Made by a program: the position numbers and the translations under genes | Notes under the pieces: generated by a model | The model's database searches: none | What the model was told of the DNA's origin: nothing | Seen by the model: only the letters and a program-made list of their open reading frames with translations | Shown: in pieces, positions 9,410 through 18,200 of the stretch | How the letters are laid out: every line of letters starts with the position of its first letter | How positions within the stretch are numbered: position 1 is the stretch's first letter | Assembly: GCA_009602735.1 (NCBI GenBank) | Contig: WELA01006903.1 | Span: forward strand, 140,467 to 175,503 | DNA from: Mesotaenium endlicherianum | Lineage: Eukaryota > Streptophyta > Zygnematophyceae > Zygnematales > Mesotaeniaceae | Length of the DNA: 35,037 nucleotides | Reading direction: 5' to 3'

Positions 9410-10841
9410 TGAAACATCCAACACTTGCCTCCCTTTTTGGCTATAAAGCCCCATGTACTGTAGACTTCATTGCAACAAAGCCTGCTTGCTTATTATGCAT
9501 TGCTTGTGTCGATAGTACGCACCCGACCTCCTAGCGCACGACAGCTGTCATGAATTATTGAGTCAAAGTCGTTGCACGTACCCGAGCTACAAGCGTGTGA
9601 GCAATCAACCTCGAACGGGCACTTGCCTCTTTGCATTTGTGTGATTTAGTTTATTAAGTTGCTATGCTCGCATGCCTAGGGGATAGATGCCACGTGACAA
9701 GTCAACACTTGTCACGTGCGCCAGACCTACTAGACGCACCAGAGGTACGGGCCGAATACCCGTCCAAAACTGGACGGTGGCACTTGACTTTGTTTTCATA
9801 GCCACTACAGGCCGCAGGGACCCGAGCGACAGCCCGAAGCAAAGGCAACAAGGGTCGAGGGGGCCACGTGGAGCCACTGGAAGGTGGCGGGCTTCTGCGC
9901 TTGGCCCAGGCTCACCCGGCAGCCAGCCCGAGCACTTCATTGTGCTCGGCGCCAAGCGACGGGAGCCACCAAGGCCACGTGGCGCCACCGGAAGGTGGCG
10001 GGCACCTTCAAGTGGCCCAGGGGCACTTAAATGCCCGTCACTCGGGCCCAGGCACTCCTAAGTGCCCGACACCCAAGTGGCGAGGCCACCAAGGGCACCC
10101 AGGGCCACCGACCGACAGCTGCAGCCCGTCGGTTGGCCCATGCGCACTCGACCAAGATGTGCTCAGCCGACAGGAACCGTCACAGCCTGCAGGAGTACCA
10201 CAGCTTAGCGGGCAACCGTCCAATTGCACAAACATAAGTGTGCAAGCTTGTCTTACACGGTTAGCATGTGCTAAAGTGAGCTCGACCTATCACAAGCATT
10301 TAGCATATTCTAGCATCTCGCTTTTGATTGGATTGAGTAGTAACTAGCCTATTGGAGCGCTAGCACGATAGGTATATGTGTGTGTATGCAAAGATAGATC
10401 TTAGATGAAGACTACATGCATTGAATCCGCGCCTAACCCGCCGGGTTTCCAGGAGTATAAGTACTAGAGTTGTCCCTAGAGAGACATCTTTTTAGAAGTC
10501 CCCATTATGCCAGTTGTAAGTCACAGAGATTATCAGTATAGCTTACACTTTTATCTCTCGTGTTTTCAGGACCACTTAGTCTCTCTCTTGTGAAGAGCAA
10601 GCCTTGCTGGCTTCCAGTCACTTGAAGAACTTGACAAGTGGTGAGCAAAGTCACAGCTTAAAACCCTGCCATAGGACTACTCTTGAAGATCATGATGTGC
10701 TTCCAGTGATCTTTTGGGCCATACTTCATTAGTTGTATTCCTACCAGTTTACAATTTTGAGGTGCTCACTCTGGAGAGTACACACTCCTTACTTCTAAAA
10801 AGATCTCTCTTTGCTTCGCTTACAAGCATTTAGAATCTTCA
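9410..10841 (+). repeat. 3' LTR of the gag-protease retroelement
   Basis: A 1432-bp LTR, TGAAAC...AATCTTCA, directly after a polypurine tract. From 9546 it is a direct repeat of 3974-5254. Bases 9410-9542 are present at the 5' end only in inverted form (3838-3970). GACAGCTGTC at 9540-9549, a perfect 10-bp palindrome, sits at the junction between the two parts. The TATA-like box and the leader inverted repeat are conserved. Confidence 0.9.
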
Positions 10842-11350
10842 GTAGGATCATGTAGCTGTCATGTAGCTGTCATCGAATCCGCCGAAATGCAAAGTAACTT
10901 TGCACATTATGTTTCGTTTGACTTTAAGACAGTTTTCGAAATCGCGACACATCGACCGAAAGTCGCGATTTTAGCCGTCGACTCCCTTAGGTCCCCGCTT
11001 CGGTTTTTCTTTCGCATTAATGATTGTCGTTAAGTCGAAACATTGTGACGATCATTATCCGTAATAATGAAAATCACATTAAGTTAAAAAATCCGTCATT
11101 AATTAACTCAATTGTCTTGTAGATAATCAAAGTAACTTCATGATTAATTACAATATTCTTTTGCAAAGTATCAAAGAAACATTGTCGATAAATTTGCTGG
11201 TCGTTTTGCCGATCGACCAAGAATTTATCGGCACACGTGTGTGACGAGAAATTCGTCAAAACACAATCTTTCATCAGTTCAAAAGTATAACGTATTTTAG
11301 GAATTTAGGAAAATATCCTAAAATATGCCCAAAAAGCTCAGATTGTTACA
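10842..11350. mobile_element. TGTAAC...GTTACA unit, right half, with 33-bp junction
   Basis: After the 3' LTR come 33 bp with a short tandem duplication (GTAGCTGTCAT twice), then a 21-bp near copy of 3817-3837 at 10875-10895, then the right half of the interrupted unit ending GTTACA at 11350. It has no coding capacity. The insertion point of the gag-protease element falls within an imperfect palindrome (GCAAAGT-A-ACTTTGC) in the reconstructed empty site. Confidence 0.55.
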
Positions 11351-11634
11351 GTACCGCCTACCCGGGAGTTAACCACGTTGGCAAGACCTCGGCTAACCAA
11401 ATTCACAGCCATCTCCCATCATCCTAAATTGCCATCCACCTTAAGGGTGTCATCTGGCCACTCATCTAGCACACTACACTTAGATGCATAGCTAGGCAGT
11501 TCGCTGTTGCCGAGTACGGCAGCCAGCTGACTGTCAAAGAATGTGTCAGCAAGCTGGCCCAAGTCAACAGGCTGATCTAAGGGACTTCAGCTTGCTATTC
11601 TCGACTGAGTCATTTAACTAAGTAAAGTATCCAG
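11351..11634 (+). mobile_element. Family C LTR-like repeat, copy 1, right part
   Basis: This resumes the repeat interrupted at 3327 and aligns with 20120-20405 (copy 3) and with the reverse complement of about 14500-14765 (copy 2). Similarity breaks off after TATCCAG at 11634, where a short diverged echo of the repeat (TACCTGGGAGTCAGCCACC) leads into the Gypsy pol remnant. This copy therefore lacks its right terminus. Confidence 0.7.
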
Positions 11635-11689
11635 TACCTGGGAGTCAGCCACCTTGGCAACGCACCTATGGCTTGTCTTGTGTGGAGAG

Positions 11690-12363
11690 CAAAGAGTTGA
11701 AAACACGGATTGCAGAGCTGGAGGAACATGGTTAAATTTCCCCCAGTAAATCACCCTATGGCGCACCCATCCTATTTGTTAAGATAAGGATGGTAGTATG
11801 CGAATGTGTGCGGATTGCTCTTAACAGGACTACAATAAAGATCAAGTATGCTTCACCCTTCACCTAGAATTGAGGACATGCTTGATACCCTGTCTGGTGC
11901 TAAAGTGTTCAGTAAGATAGATCTCAAGAGTGGTTATCATCAAATCAGAATTGTTGAAGAAGATCAACACAAGACTGCCTTTCGCACACGTTATAGACAC
12001 TGCGAGTTTAATGTGATGCCGTTTGGACTAACTAATGCTCTTGCAACCTTCATGGGTGCTATGAATGACATATTCATACCTTACTTGAGTAAGTTTGTGC
12101 AAGTCTTTTTGGATGATAATTTTCTCTGAAAATGAAGCTGAGCATGTTGAGCACTTTAAGACAGTCATGGACACTTTAAGAAGAAATTAGTTATATGCTA
12201 AAATGAGCAAGTGTGATTACTTTAAGGAAAGTATTGAATTCTTGGGCCACGTTGTCAATAATAAAGGCATTAGTTTGGATCCTAAGAAAGTCCGGGCCAT
12301 AAGGGACTGGCCAGTACCACCGTCTGCCTCGAAAGTTAGATCCTTCCTTGGGTTGGCTAACTA
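11690..12363 (+). pseudogene. Ty3/Gypsy reverse transcriptase remnant
   Basis: A decayed Gypsy reverse transcriptase. Recognisable blocks in order: I-A-E-L-E-E-H-G, then S-P-Y-G-A-P-I-L-F-V; the palm motif [30 protein letters not shown]; and the catalytic box as F-L-D-D with a frame break right after. E-F-L-G-H-V-V and S-F-L-G-L-A-N-Y follow. Several stops and frameshifts interrupt it. It is cut at A-N-Y by the 12364-15686 element and resumes at 15687 with Y-R-R-F-I-E-N-F. It cannot make active enzyme. Confidence 0.9.
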
Positions 12364-13121
12364 CACATGCAGCCCAAATGCCCATTTTTTGGACACTTAG
12401 GTACTTTTTAGCGCCATTTTCGGCGGTTTTGTTGGAATGATCTGAAATTTTGGATACTAGTAGGTAACCCCCATATATGAACCTCCCTAAAGTTTCAGAC
12501 AAGACACAGCTAACATATTCTCCATAAGTTATTACACTTTTAGTGAAATTGATGAATATGTCGACAAAAGTGGAAATTGTCACTATCTCTCATTCTTGCT
12601 GCTTCATACAAATGACCATCAGATGTTCAAAAAGTTCCTAATGGACTCCATATTTTATGAGGTTACTAAGGACCCTCATAGGTAATCATGAAATAAAAAA
12701 TATTTTAATTTTCATAGAATCACTTTAAGTTATGGGCCTCCAAAGTTTGCCATGTGGCGCTTTTCACACATGTGAAGAGTGGCCGTCCGTAAAATGCAGT
12801 ATGGTTGTAGTACGGATCTGCAGATTGTTTTTTTGGATTTGTCATGCCCCTATAGAGCTATTGGTGAAGTTTTGGGTCATTCCATTCAGTGAGACCCAAG
12901 ATATGCACACAAACTGAAATCTGCAAAAGTAAGCGATATTTGGAAAAATATTACATGTTGTACTATTCTTTCACTTCATACAAATGGCCATACCTTGTAC
13001 TCCACTTTCTTGAATCCCCCCAAAATTTTAGATAGTAGCTATAGGCAGCTCACCTCCAAAGGTGGTAGCTTCCTCTTGCAGGCAGCTATCTCTCGAGCTC
13101 TTTTCATGAGCTCTCGCCCTG
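12364..13121. other. Noncoding left part of the TIR element
   Basis: AT-rich sequence with no supported gene. Two stretches share the motif CTTCATACAAATGRCCAT (near 12602 and 12975), each near text resembling CCAAAATTTTAGATA or GAAATTTTGGATA, which suggests an old internal duplication. It lies downstream of the minus-strand ORF and would be its 3' untranslated region. Confidence 0.4.
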
Positions 13122-14174
13122 TCAGGTTCTCGCCTGGAACAAATAATTTGGTGCCGCTTGCACACGCTCCTTCTGCCGCTCTTCTTGCAATCTGTCCTCC
13201 TCTGCTCTGTGCACCTGCAGCTGCCTGACTTGCTCTGCAATCTTTCCCCTAGCATCTCTCATGACTTGTATAGCAGCCTGTCTAGCTACTTTAGTATCAG
13301 ATGGAGGCAGAGGTTGAAAGGCAACATCAAAGTTTGCTTTTACTTGTGCAGGTGTGCGCATATCTTCATTCCTACGCATGCTTAATTTACGAGCTGCTAA
13401 GTCAGCAGCTTCCTGCAACTCGCAAGCTTTCCTTAAGTTCTCTTTCTCTTGAGAAACGCTCTCTTGTTCCTTCTGTACAAGGCTTGCTCTTGCTATGTCT
13501 GCAGCCTCTATCATGGAATCTTTAACACGAAGTCCACGAGCAAGCATCCTATCACAATAATCAACTAGCCTGTAGTGTATGTGAGTGCTAGTGTCTATAT
13601 TGTGAGGTGCTTTCCAAACTAGTCTGTCATAGCACTGATGAGGAGCCAACACAACATGCCCCCCCCTATTTAAGATTGAGAATGAAAATTTTAAAGTAAG
13701 TGTTTTCTCTCTTGACTTGTTCATCCTCCAATCTATGAAGAAAGGGGGGATGATAGCAACAACCTCCCCTAACTTTGGTAACAACTTGGCTGCCCCATAG
13801 CCCAAATCGGCATTCTCACTTTGAAAAGATAGGAGGGTATCTAAGTCTTCTACAGACCAACAAACTCTTCCAATGCTCTTGGACACCATAGGCTCTGTTT
13901 TGGTGATATAATATGAGACTTCTATGCCTACTCTCTCAAACAGAGTCTCAAACAAAGCTTTAGGGACATTCACATCAACCATGCGAACACCTGCCTGAGG
14001 AGTAGAATCTAACCTTGCATACGGACGTCTCCTATAGTTTGAAAGCCACTCCTGAGGGTCCACCTCAACGGCTCGCATGAAGGACGTGCTGCACCTCTCA
14101 CAGTAGGAGAGTCCTCTTCCTCTTTGTAGGCCGCAATTGTTGCAGTAGTTCGGAAGTGAGGCCATGTTGTACAT
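13122..14174 (-). CDS. Unknown protein with N-terminal C4 zinc ribbon and C-terminal coiled coil
   Basis: An intact 350-codon ORF inside the TIR element. I do not recognise the family. Residues 11-28 form C-x2-C-x10-C-x2-C, a likely zinc ribbon. Residues about 60-220 look globular. From about 230 to 345 the protein is strongly helical and rich in Glu, Lys, Arg, Gln and Ala, as in a coiled coil. There are two close in-frame starts (14174 and 14165); the second gives M-A-S-L-P-N-Y-C. No DDE motif, polymerase or other transposition motif is visible. The ORF is uninterrupted while the surrounding elements are full of stops, so it is young or was under selection. A family C repeat lies upstream in the same orientation and might supply a promoter. 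Confidence 0.7.
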   Translation of the reverse strand: MYNMASLPNYCNNCGLQRGRGLSYCERCSTSFMRAVEVDPQEWLSNYRRRPYARLDSTPQAGVRMVDVNVPKALFETLFERVGIEVSYYITKTEPMVSKSIGRVCWSVEDLDTLLSFQSENADLGYGAAKLLPKLGEVVAIIPPFFIDWRMNKSREKTLTLKFSFSILNRGGHVVLAPHQCYDRLVWKAPHNIDTSTHIHYRLVDYCDRMLARGLRVKDSMIEAADIARASLVQKEQESVSQEKENLRKACELQEAADLAARKLSMRRNEDMRTPAQVKANFDVAFQPLPPSDTKVARQAAIQVMRDARGKIAEQVRQLQVHRAEEDRLQEERQKERVQAAPNYLFQART

Positions 14175-14329
14175 GGCTCACCTGGCAGACTTACTTGGCT
14201 GCCTTACTTGTCAAACCCCCACTTTACGCTAAACCAAACCATAAGATATGTAAGAAGACATTAAGGACAAATTTATGGTAGTAATTACTGTTCTGCAGCT
14301 CTTGTTGCAAGGTATATCTCCATCTGGCC

Positions 14330-15118
14330 GCTCATAATGACTTTTAGTGCAAAACTATGTTAACCCTCATACTGGTCAAATCAGCCTGCAACCCTAAATG
14401 TAATGAATCAGTATACTGGTCGATATAATATTCATTTGAATAATATAGTCAAATAAGTTCAGCCTGCTGAACTCTAGTTAACAATCAGTCTGCTGGACTT
14501 TATACTTAATATCAGTTTAATGACTTGGCTGGAAGTAGCAGGCTGAGGTCACCTTAAGTCAGCTTGCTGACACATTCTTTGACAGCCAGCTGACTTCCGT
14601 GCTCGGTAGCAGCGAACTGCCTTGATATGCATCTAAGTACCACCTGCTAGAGGAATGGCCAGATGACATCCCCATGATGGATGGCTATTCGGGATGATGG
14701 GAGATGGCGGTGGATTTGGTTAACCGAGGTCCTACCAACGTGGTTAACTCCCGGGTAGGCGGTGCCATCGCACTGACCGTTGAACAGTAAACTCATTCCA
14801 TGTACATATGCTAGGCATTGCTCTCGAGTTCGGCATTCGGAAACGAGGCCAACTCTCTTGTACAGCTTACTGAGAGAGATCTGAATCCAAGGCGAGAAGC
14901 CATTGATACGCACTGTCTTCTAACCTTGCTTATGTATGAGTTTACTAATTTGCATCATTGATGCTAGTTTACTCGCATTTGACTTACGAGTATTATTCCC
15001 TGCTAGTGTATTGTCCTTTGCCGTTAAACCAATTAACGGAAATACCATAAAGATTACCTGCTGATATAAAGATCTTTATTAATTGTTAATCGCCTATTTG
15101 GTAAGACGATTCATTTCA
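14330..15118 (-). mobile_element. Family C LTR-like repeat, copy 2
   Basis: On the minus strand this begins TGAAATGAATC (complement at 15108-15118) and aligns with copy 1 and copy 3 up to about 14390, where CTGATTCATTA and GCAGGCTG are still shared. It then passes into the leader of the 13122-14174 ORF without the GC-rich, TATA-containing part seen in copy 3, so it is truncated or is followed by internal sequence. Confidence 0.65.
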
Positions 15119-15686
15119 CTTAATGATGAAAAAAGACGTTGAAAATAGCCTATTTTACGTTTCAAAGAGGCCTCTTACTCTTCTATTTGTATACAGGTTA
15201 CTTCAGCCCGCTAGTACCCCTTCACACAATTATAACTCAAGTCGTAAAAAAATTTATCTATGCAAAAAAGCCACGGTGAGTACCGGAGCAACTCATTTGC
15301 GTATCGTTCAAAAGAAGAACATAACATTATATTCAACTACACAGAGAGTTAACGCGGCTGGTATAAAGCAAAAATCGCCATGTTCTTACTTTTAGTAGGC
15401 TAGGTACTTGCAAGTCCGGCGGTTTGTACAAGCGTGGTTGTCTCTGTAATTTACGATAATCCCCACAGTTTGTCTCGTTGGGTTTGCCTACAAGTGTATT
15501 ATAACTTTCACTAAGAAGACTAGAGCTATAAGAGCGTAAATAAGAAGTTAGGAACTGACAGCAGAGAGGTTAACATTCGCCTTCTTAACTTCCTCAAAGT
15601 GACGCGAAACGAACGAATCGGTACTTTTGAGTACCCCCTGCGCCAAATTTAAGTGTCCGTCAATTTACCCGCGCGTGTTGCATGTG
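15119..15686. other. Right part of the TIR element, no gene
   Basis: AT-rich sequence without a supported gene. A 90-codon plus-strand ORF at 15123 has no recognisable feature. Near the right end GGTACTTTTGAGTACC (15619-15634) is an imperfect hairpin that echoes GGTACTTTTTAGCGCC at the left end. Confidence 0.4.
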
Positions 15687-17757
15687 TACTATAGAAGATT
15701 CATTGAGAATTTTTCTACAAAGGCCAGTAAACCGACTGACCTTACTATGAGGAACATAGCCTATAGAATATGTGTGGCGGAAAAAGGAGCAAGCTGCCTT
15801 CCAGACCCTAAAAGATGCTCTCAATTCTGCCCCAGTCTTAGTTGTGTATGTCTCTAGCAAACCTGTGCAGGTGGTTACTGATGCTTTTGACTATGCCATG
15901 GGTGCTATTATGTTGCACCCTGCTGACAAAACCACAAAGGATGTAAGGTAAAACAAGAGTGGCACCCTGTGCTATATGAGTATAAGAATTAATCCAGCTG
16001 AGGTTAATTATTCTGTGCATGATAAGGAGTTGCTGGCTATCATTCATGTTCTCAAACAGTGGAGAGCATACTTACATGGTAAAGCTTTCAAGGTGATTAC
16101 AGATCATTAAGCTCCGACTCACTTTCAAAAGAAGTCCAAGCTGTCGAGGAGGGAGAACCGCTGGAGCCAGATGCTGGAGCAATTCCAAGTCCAGATTGAC
16201 TACAAACCAGGGAAGTTGAATCCTGCTGATGCACTCTCTAGACGACCTGACTTGCAAGAAAGGAACTTTAGTCAGCATGCTGTAGATAAAGTCCTTCGTG
16301 CACTCACTTCACTGAAGGTGAAAAAGTCCTTCCTTGAACAACTTAGGAAAGCCTACCTGACCCAACATTTGAGCCCAGCCCCACTGATGGTGTGTGTCCT
16401 GCTACTGCACTCCGATATAGGCTACAGGGAGGGGTCTGGGTAACTGAAACCACTTCAGGCAGGCTGAAGCTGGTCATTCCTTATAACTTGGAAATAAGGT
16501 CACTCTTACTGAGTCAAGTACATGACAGTTTACTGGGTGGGTATTTGGGGCAGGTCAAATTGCTGGCAAGTTGGCAAAACATTATTATTAGGATGGGTTG
16601 TCGCGGAAGGTCAGAAAATTTAGTCTAGGGACACACCATCCAGGGGGCTATTACAACCACTACCTATCCCAGCTAGACACTAGGAAACAATTTCCATGGA
16701 TTGAGTGGTAACACTACCAAGAACTGCCAATGGGCATGATTCGATATTGGTAGTAGTGGAGAAACTAATAAAAATGGTCATTTTCATCTCCACCACTGTC
16801 AAAGTAACTGCACTCAAAACTGCGAGACAGTTCTACAACCATGTAGTATGCCAACATTGGCTACCCTCTAATGTTATCTGACAGAGATTCAAAATTTACC
16901 TCTAAGTTCTGGAGAGCTTTAATGCGGTTAATGGGAGTCAAACAAGTGCTCAGCACAGCAAACCACCCTCAGACTGATGGGCAAACTGAAAGAACTAACC
17001 GAGTTTTGCAAGAGGTGCTGAGAGCATATATTAACCAAAAAGAAGATAATTGGGATGACCTGTTGCTCCAAATTTAGTTTGCGGTGAACAATGCGGTGCA
17101 CGCGTCAACGGAAAAGACTCCTTCTGAACTCAGTCTGCGTAGAGTTCCTAAGTCTCCTTTAGATGTGCTAGGGTACCTTACCCTGAGATAAATTGACAAT
17201 CCGATGTCTCTCCAGTTAACTCAGGAGTTTGCTGACACCCTGTCACAAGTCCAACACAATTTGCACAAAGCCCAGGAAAGTCAACAAAAATACGCTAATC
17301 AACACCGTCGAGAGCTGACATTTTCAAAGGGCGATTTGGTCAAATTGCATTCTCAACACTTGTACCTGCCTGGTGTGGTCAAGAAAAAGCTTAGTCCGGT
17401 CTGGGTCGGTCCATATTTGGTGGTGCGCCGTGTAAGTCAGAATGCTTACAAACTGAACATGTCAGCAGAATACAAGGGTCACCCAGTCTTTAATGTCTCT
17501 TTCCTGGAACCATACATCAAAGGTGACACACTGTTCACAGGTCGGTTACTTGTCCAATCGGGACCGATCCCGGCTGTCCGGGAAGGTGAACCTGAGGAAT
17601 ATGAGGTTGATGAGATTTTAGAAGCTCGCTCGATCCGTCGAGCACCTAAATATGTCATGTAATATCTGGTCAGATGGAAGGGTTACAATGCCTGGGAATT
17701 TAAGGACTATTTGACCAATGCCAAAGGGGCGTTAAAACGATTTTACCTTTGAGAGGC
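15687..17757 (+). pseudogene. Gypsy RNase H, integrase and chromodomain remnant
   Basis: Continues the pol split at 12363. RNase H: Y-R-R-F-I-E-N-F, then A-F-Q-T-L-K-D-A-L, V-T-D-A-F-D-Y-A-M-G-A, and K-V-I-T-D-H with a stop straight after. P-A-D-A-L-S-R-R follows. The integrase zinc domain is badly damaged. The core keeps S-D-R-D-S-K-F-T-S-K-F-W and H-P-Q-T-D-G-Q-T-E-R. Downstream, residues up to E-Y-E-V-D-E-I-L lead into a chromodomain (Y-L-V-R-W-K-G-Y-N) after a TAA in place of the expected Gln. The chromodomain marks it as a chromovirus. Multiple stops make it non-functional. Confidence 0.9.
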
Positions 17758-17832
17758 GGGGACAACTTACTAACTGTCATTTTAGTTGACATGGGAAGGC
17801 AACAGGAGATTTTGTCTCCATTTAAGTTGGAA

Positions 17833-17845
17833 CTTGGAGGGGAAA
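17833..17845 (+). other. Polypurine tract of the decayed Gypsy element
   Basis: CTTGGAGGGGAAA lies immediately before TGTGGTC, the start of the LTR at 17846, and downstream of the chromodomain. This is the expected plus-strand primer position. Confidence 0.65.
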
Positions 17846-18189
17846 TGTGGTCAAACATGGCCTAAAGTGACAGTTAGTGACAGAAAGTAACAGTAGTTGA
17901 CAGGGCGTGATAGTTGTGACAAGCAGACCAGTGACAGTTGAAACAGGCAATCCACCTACACATTAAGTTGGAGGGAGTGGGATAAACATCTCAAAAATTA
18001 GCCAATTGTCAATTGCCTTCGCATATACATCCTTGACACTCAACTGCGCTCACACTCACTTTTCTCTCAAGCACACTTGCACTTTCAATGTACTTACACC
18101 GAGTATTGCATGCCCTAACTTCCTCTACTACGTTCTTCCCTGTCAAAGTACTCCATCGTGTGCATGATATCACGACTACACTAACTTCA
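17846..18189 (+). repeat. LTR shared by the decayed pol and the gag-like ORF
   Basis: It starts TGTGGTC after a polypurine tract and ends near CGACTACA (18180) or TTCA (18189). GTGACAGT-type motifs recur at 17868-17940. A degenerate match to the plant initiator-tRNA-Met primer site (TGGTATgaatGAGC) begins at 18193. The LTR thus looks like a 3' LTR from its left side and a 5' LTR from its right side. The left partner LTR of the pol element was not found. Confidence 0.65.
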
Positions 18190-18200
18190 TTGTGGTATGA

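Larger units (their letters stand above)
3838..10841 (+). mobile_element. Non-autonomous LTR retrotransposon encoding only Gag and protease
   Basis: Two long direct LTRs flank a 4.15 kb internal region coding for a Gag with two zinc knuckles, a reiterated low-complexity domain and a retropepsin. The coding region ends 57 bp before the 3' LTR, with no reverse transcriptase, RNase H or integrase sequence anywhere inside. Movement would therefore need enzymes supplied in trans. The element sits inside the TGTAAC...GTTACA unit. The usual 4-6 bp target duplication is not visible. Instead a 21-bp sequence is found just left (3817-3837) and 33 bp right (10875-10895). About 98% LTR identity implies a moderately recent insertion. 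Confidence 0.85.
12364..15686. mobile_element. 3.3 kb TIR element inserted in Gypsy pol
   Basis: Ends are CACATGCA (12364-12371) and TGCATGTG (15679-15686), perfect 8-bp inverted repeats, with a second inverted block GGACACTTA/TAAGTGTCC further in (about 12392 and 15650). The TA at 12362-12363 and 15687-15688 (or TAC) is the target duplication. Removing the element restores an uninterrupted A-N-Y-Y-R-R-F-I reading of the reverse transcriptase. A TA duplication and CAC-type ends recall the CMC/Mirage or Tc1-mariner superfamilies, but no transposase is visible. It carries one intact minus-strand ORF and a family C copy, so it is probably non-autonomous. Confidence 0.7.

Noticed and set aside
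3838-10841. DIRS/Ngaro-type element suggested by the inverted end block
   Set aside because: There is no tyrosine recombinase or reverse transcriptase, and the main terminal repeats are long and direct with a polypurine tract, so an LTR element with a rearranged end fits better.
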